In this document: in pieces, positions 21,904 through 35,086 of the stretch
Layout of the letters: each line of letters opens with the position of its first letter
Numbering within the stretch: the stretch's first letter is position 1
DNA from: Batillaria attramentaria
Taxonomy: Eukaryota > Mollusca > Gastropoda > Batillariidae
DNA: 64,000 nucleotides
Assembly: GCA_018292915.2 (NCBI GenBank)
Contig: JACVVK020000467.1
Location: 447,644-511,643 of the forward strand
Direction: 5' to 3'
The notes under the pieces: generated by a model
The model's input: only the letters and a program-made list of their open reading frames with translations
Told to the model about the DNA's origin: nothing
Databases searched by the model: none
Position numbers and translations under genes: made by a program

Positions 21904-22159
21904 AACAAGGAGGAACGGCCCCGTCCTACAAAGTTGTTTCTCCAAATTTCATTTTATTTTGTCTGTTTTGGTTGTTATTGTTGCCGGTTCTCCCCTCTCC
22001 ATGTTCTACCAATGACACTAGATCCTCTACGACCTCGACTGATTAGTCACGTGACTGGGGGTGGGGCCGGGTGGGGGGAGAGTTAGTTAGTTAGTTATTT
22101 AGAGCTTAACGCCGCGCAAGCAACAAAGGCTAATTCGCGGCTACGGGTGGGGGGAGAGC

Positions 22160-22192
<33 letters not shown>

Positions 22193-22355
22193 TGGGTGTT
22201 TAGGAGTTTAACGTCCTTTTCCACCACGTAAGGGTGATATCAAAGACGGGGCAACGAGAGAAAGGCCAGCACAAATATTTGGCCCAAGCCGGGATTCGAA
22301 CTCTCGACCCGAGCATTGAAAGTCCAACGCTCTACCATTCGGCTACCCTGGCTCC

Positions 22356-22389
<34 letters not shown>

Positions 22390-23341
22390 GTCAGTTCCGT
22401 GAACTAAACATTTGACGTCAGCCTCAGGCAGGTCGTCATACACAGACGGAGAGATGACGTCAGTTCCGCGAACTAAACATTTTGACGTCAGCCTCTAGCA
22501 CTGCGATCGTCTGAGGAAGCTTGTTTATGTCTTGTGATTTCCCTGTTGGCTTTGTGGGCTTCCCCGATTGAATTATTTTTCACATGAAATCTGGAAGATC
22601 TAGAGGGCTAGTGAAATGTCGGAGGCAGTGACGATACTTGCTTATTTTGTCTGGGAACTAAGCGTTTGACGTCAGCTTCACACTGGTGGTATGACAGATG
22701 ATGCTTGTGCATGTCTTGTAATTTCCCTTTTGCTTTTGTGACTTCCCTGGCTGAATGAATTTTTACATAAAATCTGGAAGATCTAGAGGGCTGGTGAAAC
22801 ATGGACTAGAATACCTTGTATTGTACTTATGAAATCGAAAATTTGGAACTCTTTTGACCGGTGCTTTTCGCAGAAACTTGAAAAAGTTATGTTTATCTAA
22901 AAGTTCAGTTATTCTAAATGCTAAAGCTATAATAGTGCAGTAGTTCCTGTCATATGTGCAGTTGTCACACTAGACAAAAACGCCGGGATGATAAGTAATT
23001 TGCAGTAGTCTTTTCATAGATATTTGATCTTATGTGCAAACCACCCCTACCTCGAAAATATTTTTTTTACACAAAACCAGTCAGAGCTACAGAGGTGTAG
23101 CACGAATACAGGCAGTGTGATTGGGTGAACTTCCAAAGTCTAGAAAATGAAGGAATTTGAACAACTTTTTCGAAAAAATTCGTAACACGACCGATTTTTT
23201 AAAATCGGCGATAACTCTTCTGAAAATGCGGCAGGCTAAAAATCGTGAAAGGTAGGTCTGGAGAAGGTGATTTCCCATTTTATCTCAAAGTAAAAAGGCC
23301 TCCATCGAGGTGGTTTAGGAGATAGCCATCATTACATCCGT

Positions 23342-23384
<43 letters not shown>

Positions 23385-23588
23385 TCACAACTCCCGCCAA
23401 AAAGAACGCAGCAGCATAGTGTGCACGTCAAGTGTCTATGACGCAGGTTTCGTTACGTCACTATGTGCGTGAAAGTATTATTGTGTGGAGAAACGTCACA
23501 GTATTGTTTTGTATCACTGAAACTTGCTGCTGCGCGCAGCAAAATCTGCCCCGTCTCATAAAGTTGTTTCTCTATAGAGAAACAACTT
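21904..23588. repeat. ~1.6-kb composite repeat, copy 4 in unit 1
   Basis: Starts directly after copy 3 (head to tail). It is more diverged from copies 1 to 3 than they are from one another. It has an extra insert at 22080-22146 with GTTA repeats and TTAACGCCGCGCAAGCAAC, and ends in the perfect AAGTTGTTTCTC/GAGAAACAACTT palindrome at 23561-23588. Confidence 0.75.
22184..22358 (-). mobile_element. tRNA-derived SINE, composite copy 4, unit 1
   Basis: SINE with the same B box but small differences from the others (GGTAGCC for GGTGGCC, GGGTCGAG for GGGCCGAG, and loss of the GGCCGCTGG segment). This suggests an older copy. Confidence 0.78.
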
Positions 23589-24927
23589 AAAAACAGGAAA
23601 CATACTCGTGTAGATTCAAGTATACACACATCAGAAGTCCAAATGTGAATAATTGTTTTCGGTGAGTAGATCCGACGATCGAAGAAATCAGCAGTAGAGC
23701 TGAACTTCGGAAGCGTCACCCCTCAGTTGTTGATTTTTTAAAATTATTATTTTATTTTTTATGATGTGGTTGTTTTCAAGAAGTGGTATCTGTATACATC
23801 TAAGGTCTGTAGGAATTTTGATCATGGATTATCGACTGAACCAATGTAGTATTTATAATTGGCGGTTAGTTCAAAAGTCCCAAGTAATAGATCTATCAAA
23901 ATCAACTAAAGATTCACGTGTTTTACCAACTTTAAGCTCTCAATCACCCCCAGAAAGTGAAACCAAAGCAACAAGGATAGCTTGAAGAAGGACTGCCGAC
24001 CAAGATCATGGGGTAGTGTGTTGACACTCATCGGCTGACACTGATCATGAGGACTGAACAAAGGTATGGTGTCATTGTCAGGTGTGGAAGAGTATTGCTG
24101 TGTGGTGTGTAAACTTGTGTTACTGTTAGCTGTGTGTACATGATGTTGATTCTCTTCCCATTACTAGTGTTACCATACATCCGACATGTATGCAAGATGA
24201 AAAATGCATGCATAGGTTAACATTTATGTGAAACACTTTTACTGGCAGTGGTTGTGTGGCTTTCATGATAGGCACTGTTTCATAAACTAAGTGCATAAAT
24301 CTATCTCTTCACTTGTGTACCTCCCTTTTCCAAGCAGATTGCCTGACTTGCATCATACATTAGCAAAAAGAACATCTTTTTTTATTTCTTGGACTTTTTC
24401 TCATTATGGTGTGCTTGTTTCCAAGAACTGGGACCTGTAAAAAAAAGTCTGTAGCTACTATAGTGTTGTGGAGTCGCTGAACCAATGTTCCGTTCATGTT
24501 GAGCTTTTACCTTGTGGTGATTCAAATTTATCCAAAGTAACTGAAACTTCATGTCTCTTACCAGCTTTAGGCTCTCACTGTCTCATTCACACCCAGAACG
24601 TGAAATCATAGCTGACATTGACATTTGCAAAGTGAGAAATAGCTGCTGCTGAGCAAGATGATGGAAGGTGTGGTGACTGATGTCTCATGGAAGGTATGCT
24701 TGTCATGTGTGGGAGAGTATTGTGCAGTGGTGCTCTTTGTGTGTTCTGTTACTGGTAGCTTTGTGTACATGTATACATGTGTTTTCTGCTGAAACTTATG
24801 TAACATTCTATTAGTGAGCTTGTACTGTTTTTCTATGAGGAAAGGCATATTTATGTTTATATAGTCATTTAAAAACTGCCGTACATCAGACAGACAAGTA
24901 GAAAATTACATGAATTGTAAATTTTGA
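23589..24927. repeat. Two diverged direct repeats of ~640 bp, unit 1
   Basis: The stretch from about 23760 (ATGGTTG-like TGTTTTCAAGAA) is matched, with many differences, by the stretch from about 24405 (TGTTTCCAAGAA). Both then run through CTGAACCAATGT, a CTCTCA block and AGAGTATTG to TGTGTACATG. An ORF of 74 codons at 23761-23985 has no counterpart frame in the second repeat, so coding is unlikely. Unit 2 equivalent: 50842-52179. Confidence 0.55.
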
Positions 24928-25520
24928 TTGATCAGCAACACTGTTAACAGTCTGCATAAAGTACTGCATGTCACTGGTGTGGCTTCTTGTGTGCCATGTA
25001 TCCCCCTCCCTACCGGTTGTTGGCTTTTATGCAGCACTGACCCCTCTCCCACCCCTGTAAATTTTTTACCCACATGTAACAAGGTGAGTCTTTGTCGTCT
25101 GTCCGTCTGTGTGTGGTAAACTTTATCAAATTATCATTGATTTTTTCAGGAAGTATATCACATAGTAGAAACATCAAATTTAGCAGAGTGATGGCTAGTA
25201 CACATCACTTGAAATGACCTCCCATGGAGGTCAGTGTCACAGAATCATGATGAGAATGTAATAAGGTGTTTTCTCTGTTTTTCAGCAACAAGGACACCAG
25301 GCAACTCAAACTTAGCACAAATGAAGTTGGTATAAACAGCTGTAATGTGTACAGTTTGGATGACCTTGGCTTCAGGATGAAGGTCACAGGGTCATGTTGA
25401 AATTGTTAGAAATCAAAGTTTTTGCCAGATCTGCATTGTAAGAATGGCTTCTTTAGTGACCTGTAGCAAAGGTCAAGGTCATACATGACTCAAAAGGCTT
25501 TGCCTAAACTATTTCTTCTT
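24928..25520. repeat. Decayed relative of the AGGTCA repeat class, unit 1
   Basis: Contains GTAACAAGGTGAGTCTTTGTC like the left part of the 799-2482 element (GTAACAAAGTGAGTC), then CATGGAGGTCA, TGACCTTGGCTTCAGG and AAAGGTCAAGGTCA. It appears to be an older copy without terminal repeats. Unit 2 equivalent: 52180-52773. Confidence 0.5.
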
Positions 25521-25541
25521 TTCTTTTGTGTTTTGCAAAAG

Positions 25542-25721
25542 GGTCACCCCTATTTTGGAAAAGTGTCATCAATTTATATTTTCTGTGTCGGGGTTATTGG
25601 AACCCTGTCACTGCCTGCTGCTATTACATCTGGAACAGCATGTGAACGCCCTTTGGACTACTCACCCATTGAAGCACCCAGGGAGGACAAGAAAAACAAC
25701 CAGACTCAAGACATGCAATGA
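25542..25721 (+). CDS. Possible terminal coding exon with one membrane segment, unit 1
   Basis: An acceptor-like stretch (TTCTTCTTTTCTTTTGTG then CAAAAG) ends at 25541, and the sequence after it is open to TGA at 25721. The peptide starts GHPYFGKVSS, has one hydrophobic stretch (about residues 9-29) and a polar tail rich in Pro, Glu, Asp and Lys, as at a cytosolic C-terminus. I do not recognise the protein. No upstream exon was identified, so this may be a stranded exon carried by the duplication. Confidence 0.35.
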   Translation, partial: GHPYFGKVSSIYIFCVGVIGTLSLPAAITSGTACERPLDYSPIEAPREDKKNNQTQDMQ

Positions 25722-25739
25722 AGAGGCTGCCCATAAAAT

Positions 25740-26288
25740 TTGAAGTTTTTAGGCAGAGAGAGGGGCCTTAGGCAATCCCATATAGACTATATAATAATAC
25801 ACTATTAGTAGGCCAGCATGATAGATTTTCACACCTATTTGCACACCTGGACAGAAATATTCAACTTCAAGCTTGTGGAAACATGGTCTCAGATCATTCC
25901 TGTGGAAGTTTCATGCGAGGAAAAAAATATCAGTTAATTGTGCTGCTCAGAATCATGTCAGTGTCAATGTCAAGAAAAATTAAGGATTCTAGCCCTGCTT
26001 GCAGAAATTTCAATTTTTGTAATGCAGTGTTGTAGTGCAGGTGGTATATGTACAACTAATCATTATCCTACATTCTCATCTCATAAAGTTAAGAGACTAT
26101 GTTTTTGTGCTGTTACGTAAACTCACCATTAATGAAAATGACTAACACAAAGTGATTTTCATTCAATTACTAACATCATGTCAAAATTTGGTGCAGATGC
26201 AAACAAAACTGGTATCACAGCGTCAGGCTAAAACCTGTAACCCATTTTTGTATGACTGAATGAAAAGAAAGCCAGGGAAGCAAGGCAA
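25740..26288. other. AT-rich tail of unit 1
   Basis: No gene supported. It could be 3'-UTR of the possible exon just upstream. Runs without a break into unit 2. Unit 2 equivalent: 53032-53549. Confidence 0.45.
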
Positions 26289-27081
26289 CATACTTCAGAG
26301 TTTTTGTTGAAAGCTATAGGGTTAAGTTCTGAGCACTTTGGTTTTTTGGGGCAACTTAATTTACTACATGTACTAGCCATGTTTATGGCCTTGCAGTTCA
26401 TGTTTTATTTATAAATAAACTTATAAATGGCACACATGTACATGTAGAAATATTTGTATGGCTGTACATTTCTGAAATGTGTAATACATGTATGCTGAGC
26501 AGTTATTACTCTTTGCGGATTTCGTTAAGCCTTTCCGTGTTTTTGATATTCTAACATATATATTTCAAAATTTATACCTCTTTCATCAGGCACATTGTCT
26601 ACAATGAACTTCTTAAAAACATAAGAATTAAGATATGTGTGATTTGCTAGTACATGAAGTGGGCAATGCTGATTATTCTGATGACTGTTCAGAACAGCAA
26701 ATGTGTACATTTACCCCTCCCACCCCCCCCCCCCCACCCCCCCCCCCCCCAAAAAAAAAAAAAAAATTAACTGAAGGATGTCATTACTTGAGAGAGTGGA
26801 TAACTGGATAATAAGAGTTATATGACGTGCTAGGGACATGGTTCTTGTGTCTCTGTTGAATACACTTTAAGAAAAATATCCCAGTAGGATAATCCCAGTA
26901 GGATGAGTATGGAAAACAAGTTTATTCCCATATTTTCAAATACACGACCTGTAGGAGAGAGTATAACAAAATGACAGATACAAACAGCATTACAAAGAAT
27001 GCATTTCAGATTTATCTGTTGCCACCTCTGTGTGTGTGTTTAGCCATATGATTAATGATGTATTGTGATCTGGCAGTCATT

Positions 27082-28767
27082 GGCTCACTTGTGTAACAAA
27101 GTGAGTCTATGTAATAACCCTCCGTCGTCTGTCTGTGTGTGTGTCTGTGTGTGTGTGTGTCTGTGTGTCTGTGTGTCCGCAGTAAACCTTAACATTGGCC
27201 TTTTCTCAGAATCTACAAACAGCAGAGACACCAAAATTAATCTGCTGATAGACAGCCATAAGACCTTTCAAAATATACCATAATTATTGACCTTGACCCA
27301 AGGTCAAGGTCACTAAAGCTGTCTGTTTGGAAAGTTTACATTGGCATTTTCTCAGAATCTAGAAAAGCCAGATACATCAAACTTTGCATGATGATGGACA
27401 TTGACAATACCTTTACCGGCCTGTCTATATTTAGTGACTTTGAGTCAAGGTCAAGGCCATGCAAGTTGTTTTGCGGAAAGCCTGATGAAACCTTAACATT
27501 GGCATTTTCTCAGAAACAATGAACAGCAGATGCACCAAACTTGACACGCTGGTAGTCAGCCGTAAAACCTTTCAAAAAATACCATAGTGATTGACCTTGA
27601 CCCAAGGTCAAGGTCACTAAAGCTGTCTGTTTGGAAATTTTACATTGGCATTTTCTCAGAGTCTAAAAAAGCCAGAGACATCAAACTCTGCATGGTGATG
27701 GACATTGACAACACCTTTACTGACATACCTGTACTTAGTGACTTTTAGTCAAGGTCAAGGCCATGCAAGCTGTTTTGCGGAAAACCTTCCGAAACCTTAA
27801 CATTGGCATTTTCTCAGAAACAATGAACATCAGAGACACCAAACTCGGCACACTGATAGACAACCATAAGACCTTTCAAATCATACCATAACGATTGACC
27901 TTGACGCAAGGTCAAGATCACTAAAGCTGTCTGTTAGGAAATTTTACATTGGCAATTTTTAAGAATCTAGGAAAGCCAGAGACATCAAACTTTGCAAGAT
28001 GATAGACATTGACAACACCTTCACTGACATACCTGTATTCAGTGACTTTGAATCAAGGTCAAGGCCACACAAGCAGTTTTGCGGAAAACCTTAACATTTG
28101 CAGTCTCTCAGAAACAATAAACAGCAGTAGCACCAAACCTGGCTTGCTGATAAACATTAGTAAGACCTTTCAAGAAATACCATTTTGAATAACCTTGACT
28201 AAAGGTCAAGGTCATCAATAGCTGTCGCATTGGAAATTAAAATTGCCGTTTTCTCAGAATGTAGGGGAACCAGAGGCATCAAACTTTGCATGATGATAGA
28301 CATTGACAAAACCTGTACTGGCATGCTTGTATTCAATTTTCCTTGAGTCAAGGTCAAGGCCATTCAACATGTTTTGCGGAGACTTTAAACGTTAGCGTTT
28401 TCTTGGAAACAACAAACAGCAGATGCACCAAACAAGGCACAATGATAGACAGCAATGAGACCTATGCACACATACCCATTCCAATGACCTTGGCTCAAGG
28501 TCAAGGTCATTACAGCTGTCTGTTGTGAAATTTTACATTACCACTTGTACAGAAACTACAAAAACTAGAGCTGTCAAACTTGGCATAATGATAATTACTG
28601 ATAAGGTCAAGGTCATAGAAGCTGTCCTGGGAAAACTGTTATTTCGCCATTTGCCGTTTTCCTTAGGAACTATGAACACAAGAGACACCCTACTTCAGGA
28701 TAGCTAGTGATAGGAGCTTTACAAACATACTCTTTTGAATGACCTTGACCCATCTTACAAGTGAGCC
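27082..28767. mobile_element. TIR-bounded element with internal ~305-bp tandem repeats, unit 2
   Basis: Same element as at 799-2482, with the same terminal GGCTCACTTGT/ACAAGTGAGCC pair and the same number of internal repeats. Single-base indels near 28341, 28387 and 28662 distinguish it from unit 1. Confidence 0.7.
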
Positions 28768-29469
28768 AAGGAAGCTTTGCTCCTCTAGTTTTTGTTATGC
28801 AGGCAGTAGGAATTGCAGTTCTCTTGCTGCTGTCTATTTCTGTTTGATTTTAATACCTGCCAGGGCTGTTTTCATGAACACAGTAAATTAACTGAGTCAA
28901 TTGTGAGAGCATAGCAATTGTAGAAAAATGTGCATGTATGTATGAATTGACACAAGTCTTTCACAATAAAGATGGGAAAACTGACTGTGTACTATGCGTT
29001 ATGTTTGTTGTGTGTTGTAGCGTTTTATTTGGAAATGTTCAGCCCACAAAATTTGAAAAATAAATGCAATTCTAAATTCCGAAATTTAAAATAGCTGAGG
29101 TGACCCTTCGCACCACGTGATTGTAATGTGTTATGTCCAGTGTGTGAGAGAATGCGTGTGATTCACGTGAGCGTGTGTGATTCACGTGAGCGTGCGTGTT
29201 GGATTCAGTTCGCGGCTCTTTGAGCCGATTCATGAAATTGGGAAAAGCGCCTATACAATACTCATTATTCTTCTTATTATTATTATTTTCAGTTTTGCTT
29301 GCAAAATACTTGTCATTATACATAGATCTATTTAATGTAAGAAAAATTACAGATCCATCTGTGTGTGTGTGTGTGTGTGCTAGAACGAAAGAGAGAGTGC
29401 TGTAATTAGTCCATGCAGACCGAAAAAGATGGAAATAAAATGCTCCCACACACACATTTCACACACACA

Positions 29470-29500
<31 letters not shown>

Positions 29501-30092
29501 AGCACTGGGCACATGGTTGAAGTATCAACAACTAGCTGAAAACTGAAGTGTCACTAGATGCCACAGTCAGGGACAATCTTTGTGATTTTAATGCTCACAG
29601 ATCACGAAGTGTTTATGGTGTCAATCGTTGCACCACTGACACCTGCACAGTGACAGCATCTCCAATGCCGACACTGAGCCTAGCGTATTCAGTGACACGG
29701 TGAACACATTGCTAGATTTACTGCAACGCCAGCTTTCGCGTCTGCCCTATACATGGAATGAACATGGAATGAAAATCTGATCACACAGTCAGTGCATCCC
29801 ACGTAAACACAGCATTCATGTTTGTTTGTTTGTTTGATTTTTTTTTTCAAAAGTGATGGCACCTGTGATTGTGACTAAGCATTATCGACATTTGACTGTG
29901 TGATACCGCACTACAATCCCGCTGCCTGACCACATATGAAGGATTTTTGTTCTTTTTTTATGTGTCGGTTTAAACATCTTCTGTTAGTAAAGTATTGGAG
30001 TTGTATTCTGTTGTATCCCGTGTCTTCTCTGCGAGTGCACGAAGATGGCGACATAGCAGAAGTAAAATACAACACCACGTCTCCAAACAGAT

Positions 30093-30840
30093 GAATTCGG
30101 AAAGAAAGTGGCGAGACACCCCCAAGAAAAAACAGCATCACGTCAATCAAACATGACGCACTTACTTTACGTCAGTGCGCGTGCGTCTCTTCTTCGATGT
30201 TTGTGAGGCGTGTGGCTTGTAGAGGAAATGTGCTGTGAGTACAAATTTTCCAGTCAACTGACGATAACGGCTGCAGTGAATTTGTCTAATTTTTTTGTAT
30301 ATTTTTTTATGGCACCCCAGGCTCATTATCTATGTATAAAAAATGGAGTGGTTTAGGTAAATATTACGCCTTTAAACGCCAGAAAGCCACTTTATTGAAA
30401 AGGGCGATAACTCGCAAATCATTTGTGCAATCGTACCTGGATCGGGCCTTCTATTCAACAATCTTGATTCATTTAAAAACCCCAAATTTGAAATCGATCG
30501 GTTCAGTATTTTCGGAGAAATAGACATCTGAACTGGGTTCACATGCAATGTCAACTCAGGCTCGGTTTACATAAAAACTTTAAGAGCGACCATTTTCTAG
30601 TAGTGACTCTGTTCAGAGTCCGTATTCAAGCTATCTACTGCCAAAAACTTGAGTTATTTAAATAAATATTACGCCTGTAAACGAAAGACAACCAACTTGT
30701 CTCAAAAGGGCGATAACTCCCAAATCACTTAAGCAATCATCACACGCTTGGTTCGTCTAATGTAACATTTTGATATATTTGGATACCCCAAATTTGAAGC
30801 CATTCGGTTAAGTATTTTCGAAGAAACAGGCCCGGACACA

Positions 30841-30896
<56 letters not shown>

Positions 30897-31179
30897 GGCA
30901 CTCACTGAGGAGGAGAAGCGCGTTCGGCGCACCATACATGCCAGCATCGATGACGCACGTCTTACGTCATTGTCAGAGTTACACTTGCATAATCGTCTCT
31001 GCGGGAGATCGGCAGTGACGTGCGTTTGTACCACAGATGCTTGCCCATGAACGTGGAAAATATAGCCCGTCCTATGATAAAAAACAGACAAAATAAAATG
31101 GAATTTGGAGAAACAACTTTGTAGGACGGGGCCGTTCCTCCTTGTCTTGGGGATGTCTCGCCGCTTTCTTTCCGAATTC
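30093..31179. mobile_element. ~1.09-kb TIR element, unit 2
   Basis: Copy of the element at 3796-4881 with both 16-bp terminal inverted repeats intact. It differs mainly in the length of the (CA)n tract at 30843-30892 and one extra A near 31081. Confidence 0.72.
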
Positions 31180-31539
31180 CTCTAGTGGGGTTTCTTAGTT
31201 CCAAAATTGTGCACTTCGTGCTACAAGCACCAAATCTGGCACACGTGAAGACTTTCATGTACTGATCAAATACTGATACAGGGCCACGGCGGAAACTCAA
31301 TGTATGTGTCTATTTTTAGTAACATTCAAAATGGCGGCTACCTTAACTCGTTTCTAAGCATCTGTAGTGGAAAAACACAAACAAGCCCTATTTTAGGGCG
31401 ACATTTTCTCAGTCATTAGAGCGACAAAAGCCTTTATGACATACGTGTGACCTTGACCTTTAAGTGTGACCTTGACGGACGGACGGACGGACGGACATTG
31501 AGACGGGCGGGCGAAGAAACAGACGAACGGAAAGAAAAG

Positions 31540-32915
31540 TCAAACCTTGCTAGCCGCTGATCCTTTATTATCCTTTCTGTACTTCTCGCATGCTTTGCTG
31601 GCCAGTTCCCCAGATATTTCCAAGACTCTCTTGTAAGATATACTTAGCCCCAAAGTGTGCATAGTATCAACTATCTCGTTCTTGCGAGTCTGCGCATGTG
31701 TTAGTAGCCCAACATAGACAGGAATGGGTGGCTCTCTGTCCTTTGTGTGGTGCCTTGCTGATGTAGTTTGCTGCTTTGATTTATTGGCATTGAAACAGGC
31801 CAGCTTAGCCAATGAGAGGGACGCTTTCCTCTACCTGTTGCGTCCATACTTGGGCCTTGTAGAATCATTTTGTATGAGAGCTAGCAGGGTCTCTGGAACA
31901 CTTTTGTATTGACAGTCCTAATCATATGTACCAGTGAATTGACTGAATTGAAATATTTCCCTTCTCACAATTCTTGCAGCTTTTGCAAAATGAACGGCTG
32001 CATCATCCCAAGTCTCTATGTGTGCTTCTTTCAGTGTACTGTTCAAATGGTCATCGAAAGTGAGAAGCATATCTTGTCCACTCGCATGTGCTCGGAGATC
32101 AGGGAAATGTCGAAGTCTACTGCTATGAACCCTGCCAGAGACAACCCCAAAATCTTGAAGTCTAGTTTCATACAGATTTACTAAATCAGCCATTTTGAAG
32201 ACGACCATCCCAGCTGATCCGTCCCTCACCTCCTGCATGAACTCAGTCAATTCTGCGAATACTAGACCATGCTGCTCTGGCTCTTCTTCACCTGTCAACT
32301 TGGGTTTAGCTATTCTGTACAGGTTAAGGAGACACACAGGGTGGTATTTCAGTTCCTCTGAAATGACATCTCCTGAACCAAGTTTTTTCATCAGTTTGCT
32401 GTCCTGTAATGCTAGAGCACACTCTCGGACTCTTCTGTCTAACTGGAACGTTGACGCTTGTCTTAGTTCCTTTGCTAAAGCAGGTTTGTCACACAGGAAG
32501 CAGCAAAATTGATGTCCATCACTTGTATCTGTTGTTGAACCTGCACTTGAATCCCGTCTTGTGAACTTTTTCGGTGGTTCTTCGCCTGCAGTATCAGCTG
32601 CTCCAAGCTTTCGCTTCAACTTTGATGAGTTGTATTTGATTCGACACGACGTATGGAAACATGCTTTAGCGCTTGTCTTTTCCTAAATGTTTCTTCAAGA
32701 TCCTTCCCTTCCTTCAGTCTGGTGAGGAGATCAGGCGGTAAAACACCAAGTTCGTGAAATTTAGTCAAGTTTTCTGCTAAAGTGGTGTATGATGACCCTG
32801 ATTTGCGCGTTGCTCTGGCCGGACATTGTAGATTTTCACTGGTTTTCCGCTGGCATATTGCACAAAGGCCCCAGTCTGTTGCTGCATTCTCATGTGTCAG
32901 CCATGTCGGATGTCC
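31540..32915 (-). pseudogene. Decayed transposon-associated gene of a multi-copy metazoan family, unit 2
   Basis: Same gene relic as at 5242-6619. The middle piece is a clean 233-codon ORF (32619-31918, opening at TTG, so not a real start). It has a Cys-rich motif at about residues 39-44 (CCFLCDKP), a YHPVC motif near residue 91, and ends in FSQFTGTYD. It is separated by frameshifts from the upstream CAICQ segment and from the downstream PVYVGLLTHAQTRK segment (31827-31540). Those frameshifts are common to all three units, so the gene was already dead before the block duplication. Function of the family is unknown to me. Confidence 0.62.
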
Positions 32916-32929
32916 CTAGATAAGGATAA

Positions 32930-32933
<4 letters not shown>

Positions 32934-32979
<46 letters not shown>

Positions 32980-33004
32980 ACACACACACACACACACACA
33001 CACA
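32934..33004. repeat. (CA)n microsatellite, unit 2
   Basis: Counterpart of 6636-6709, slightly different in length. Confidence 0.9.
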
Positions 33005-33317
33005 AGCTTCACTGAGATATCTTGCAAAAGTAGCCCCCCCCCCCACCACCACCACCAAAAACAAAATAAGATGAAAGTCAGCGCATTTACCATCTCATTA
33101 GTGCAAAACATGCTCACTTCACATATATGTTTGCATGGAGTGAGCAAAAAAAATTGTCATACAAAAACATCCCTGAAGTACTTACAAACACTGTCCTTTC
33201 ACACCATCACAAAAGAAACTGCTGACAAGTACTTTTCTTGTCCATGTGCACTCTGAAATGGGAAAACACACCTTGCTACTTACTATAATGGTAAACTCTA
33301 AACCCTGTATCAGAAGT

Positions 33318-33363
<46 letters not shown>

Positions 33364-33626
33364 CATCAAAACGTTGCAGTACTACGAATACACGAAAAAT
33401 TCAGGGACGTACGGATGTTTATCACTATCGCCATCCAAACCCTCCCCACCGCCCCTAGACCCATTCAAAGCGGGAAAAAAGGTAACAATCTTCCTTGTTT
33501 GACCCTGTAACTTCCACTTTCTCCCTTTCCCTTTATTTGCAACCGTGAAAATCATTCAAGTACATGTACCAAAACTATAATGGGAAGGAGTAAGCTTACA
33601 GTCTAAATCAGCAACAAAAATCCGCA

Positions 33627-34685
33627 ATGAAGTACTCAGAAATGCTGTCAATGCTGTCTCACTACGGTTTTCCACCAAAGTTTGTCAACATCATCCGACA
33701 GCTGTACGAAGATGCCACCTGCCAGGTAATCCACGACGGGAAACTGACAGAGCCATTCACAGTACGGACCGGCGTTCGTCAAGGCTGCATCCTCTCACCC
33801 ACAATCTTCCTGATGGTGGTCGACTGGGTCATGAGGCAAGCCACCGACGGCAAGAGGACAGGGATCCAGTGGACCTTCAGCAAACAGCTCGAGGACCTGG
33901 ATTTCGCGGATGACATCGCCCTCCTCTCCCACAAACAACAAGATGCGCAGGAGAAGCTGAACAGAGTCGCCAAAGAAGCTGAGAAGACCGGCCTCAAGAT
34001 CAACATCAGCAAGACCGAAGTCATGAGAGTCAACCACAAACAGCACGACCCCATCCGGCTGCACCAGTAAGACATCAAAGAGGTGGACAAGTTCGTCTAC
34101 CTCGGCAGCGTTGTCAGCAAGGATGGAGGAACGGACGAGGACATCAAGAGCCGCACCAACAAAGCCAGACATGCCTTTCGCACTCTACGCCCCATCTGGA
34201 GATCCACAGCCCTATCCCTGCAAAACAAGATTCGGATCTTCAACTCAAATGTGAAGTCGGTCCTACTCTATGGCTCGGAGACATGGCGCACCACCAAGAC
34301 AAGCTCCCACAAGCTGCAAACCTTCATCAACAGATGCCTCCGCAACATTCTCAACATCAGATACCCACTGGTGATCACCAACCAAGACCTCTGGGAGGGA
34401 ACAAGACAGGTCCCCATCGAGCAGGAGATCAAGAAAAGGAAATGGGGATGGATCGGACACACTCTGCGAAAGTCAACATCAAATGTCACCAGGCAGTCCC
34501 TTGATTGGAACCCCCAGGGAAAGCGCAAAGTGGGCCGACCGAAGCAGACCTGGCGGAGGAGTACGGACGCTGAAGCCAAGGCCGCCGGAACGACGTGGGC
34601 CGAACTAAAGAGGGCGTCCCAGAACCGAGTGCGCTGGCGGAGTGTGGTTGCAGCCCTATGTTCCCCAGGGAATAAAGAGGATTAA
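33627..34685 (+). pseudogene. 5'-truncated LINE reverse transcriptase, unit 2
   Basis: Copy of 7329-8387 with identical translated ORFs and the same in-frame TAA at 34068. The mutation therefore predates the block duplication. It ends with GGAATAAAGAGGATTAAGCTA, where TTAAGCTAAGCTA may be a short LINE tail repeat. Confidence 0.85.
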
Positions 34686-35086
34686 GCTAAGCTATGTGTA
34701 GACGGGGAAAGCGGGAGTTTCATTGATGTAGTGTGCTTTGTTTTTCCCACTGACTCTCACTCAATAGCATAGTAGAGTGAGAGAACACCACATAGGTCTC
34801 AATGGAGCACAAACGCGGCTCGCGCGAGTCTGTGTGTGTGTGTGCGTGTGCGCGTGCGTGCGTGCGTGTGAGTGTGTGCGCGCGCGCGTGTGTATGTCTG
34901 ACATAACACATAGTTAGAAAACGTTCGCCGCGCAGACTTGTCTGTTAAACATATTGGGTTGGTATTAATTCGATCTTTACACTGCGCACGCAGCAGCAAC
35001 ACTTCAATTTTCATGGGCCTGCTTTCATTGCAAGAACTGTATCAAAGTTATTACGCCAAATGTATTATGCGTCATCCCATTGAGGA

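Larger units (their letters stand above)
1..26288. repeat. Tandem segmental duplication, unit 1
   Basis: The sequence from base 1 recurs almost base for base from 26289 and again from 53550. Gene order, repeat insertions and shared defects are the same in each copy. Relative to unit 2 this unit lacks about 985 bp near 21330 and carries many extra or missing single bases in homopolymers. The start is the window edge, not a seen boundary, so the array may extend leftwards. Confidence 0.95.
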
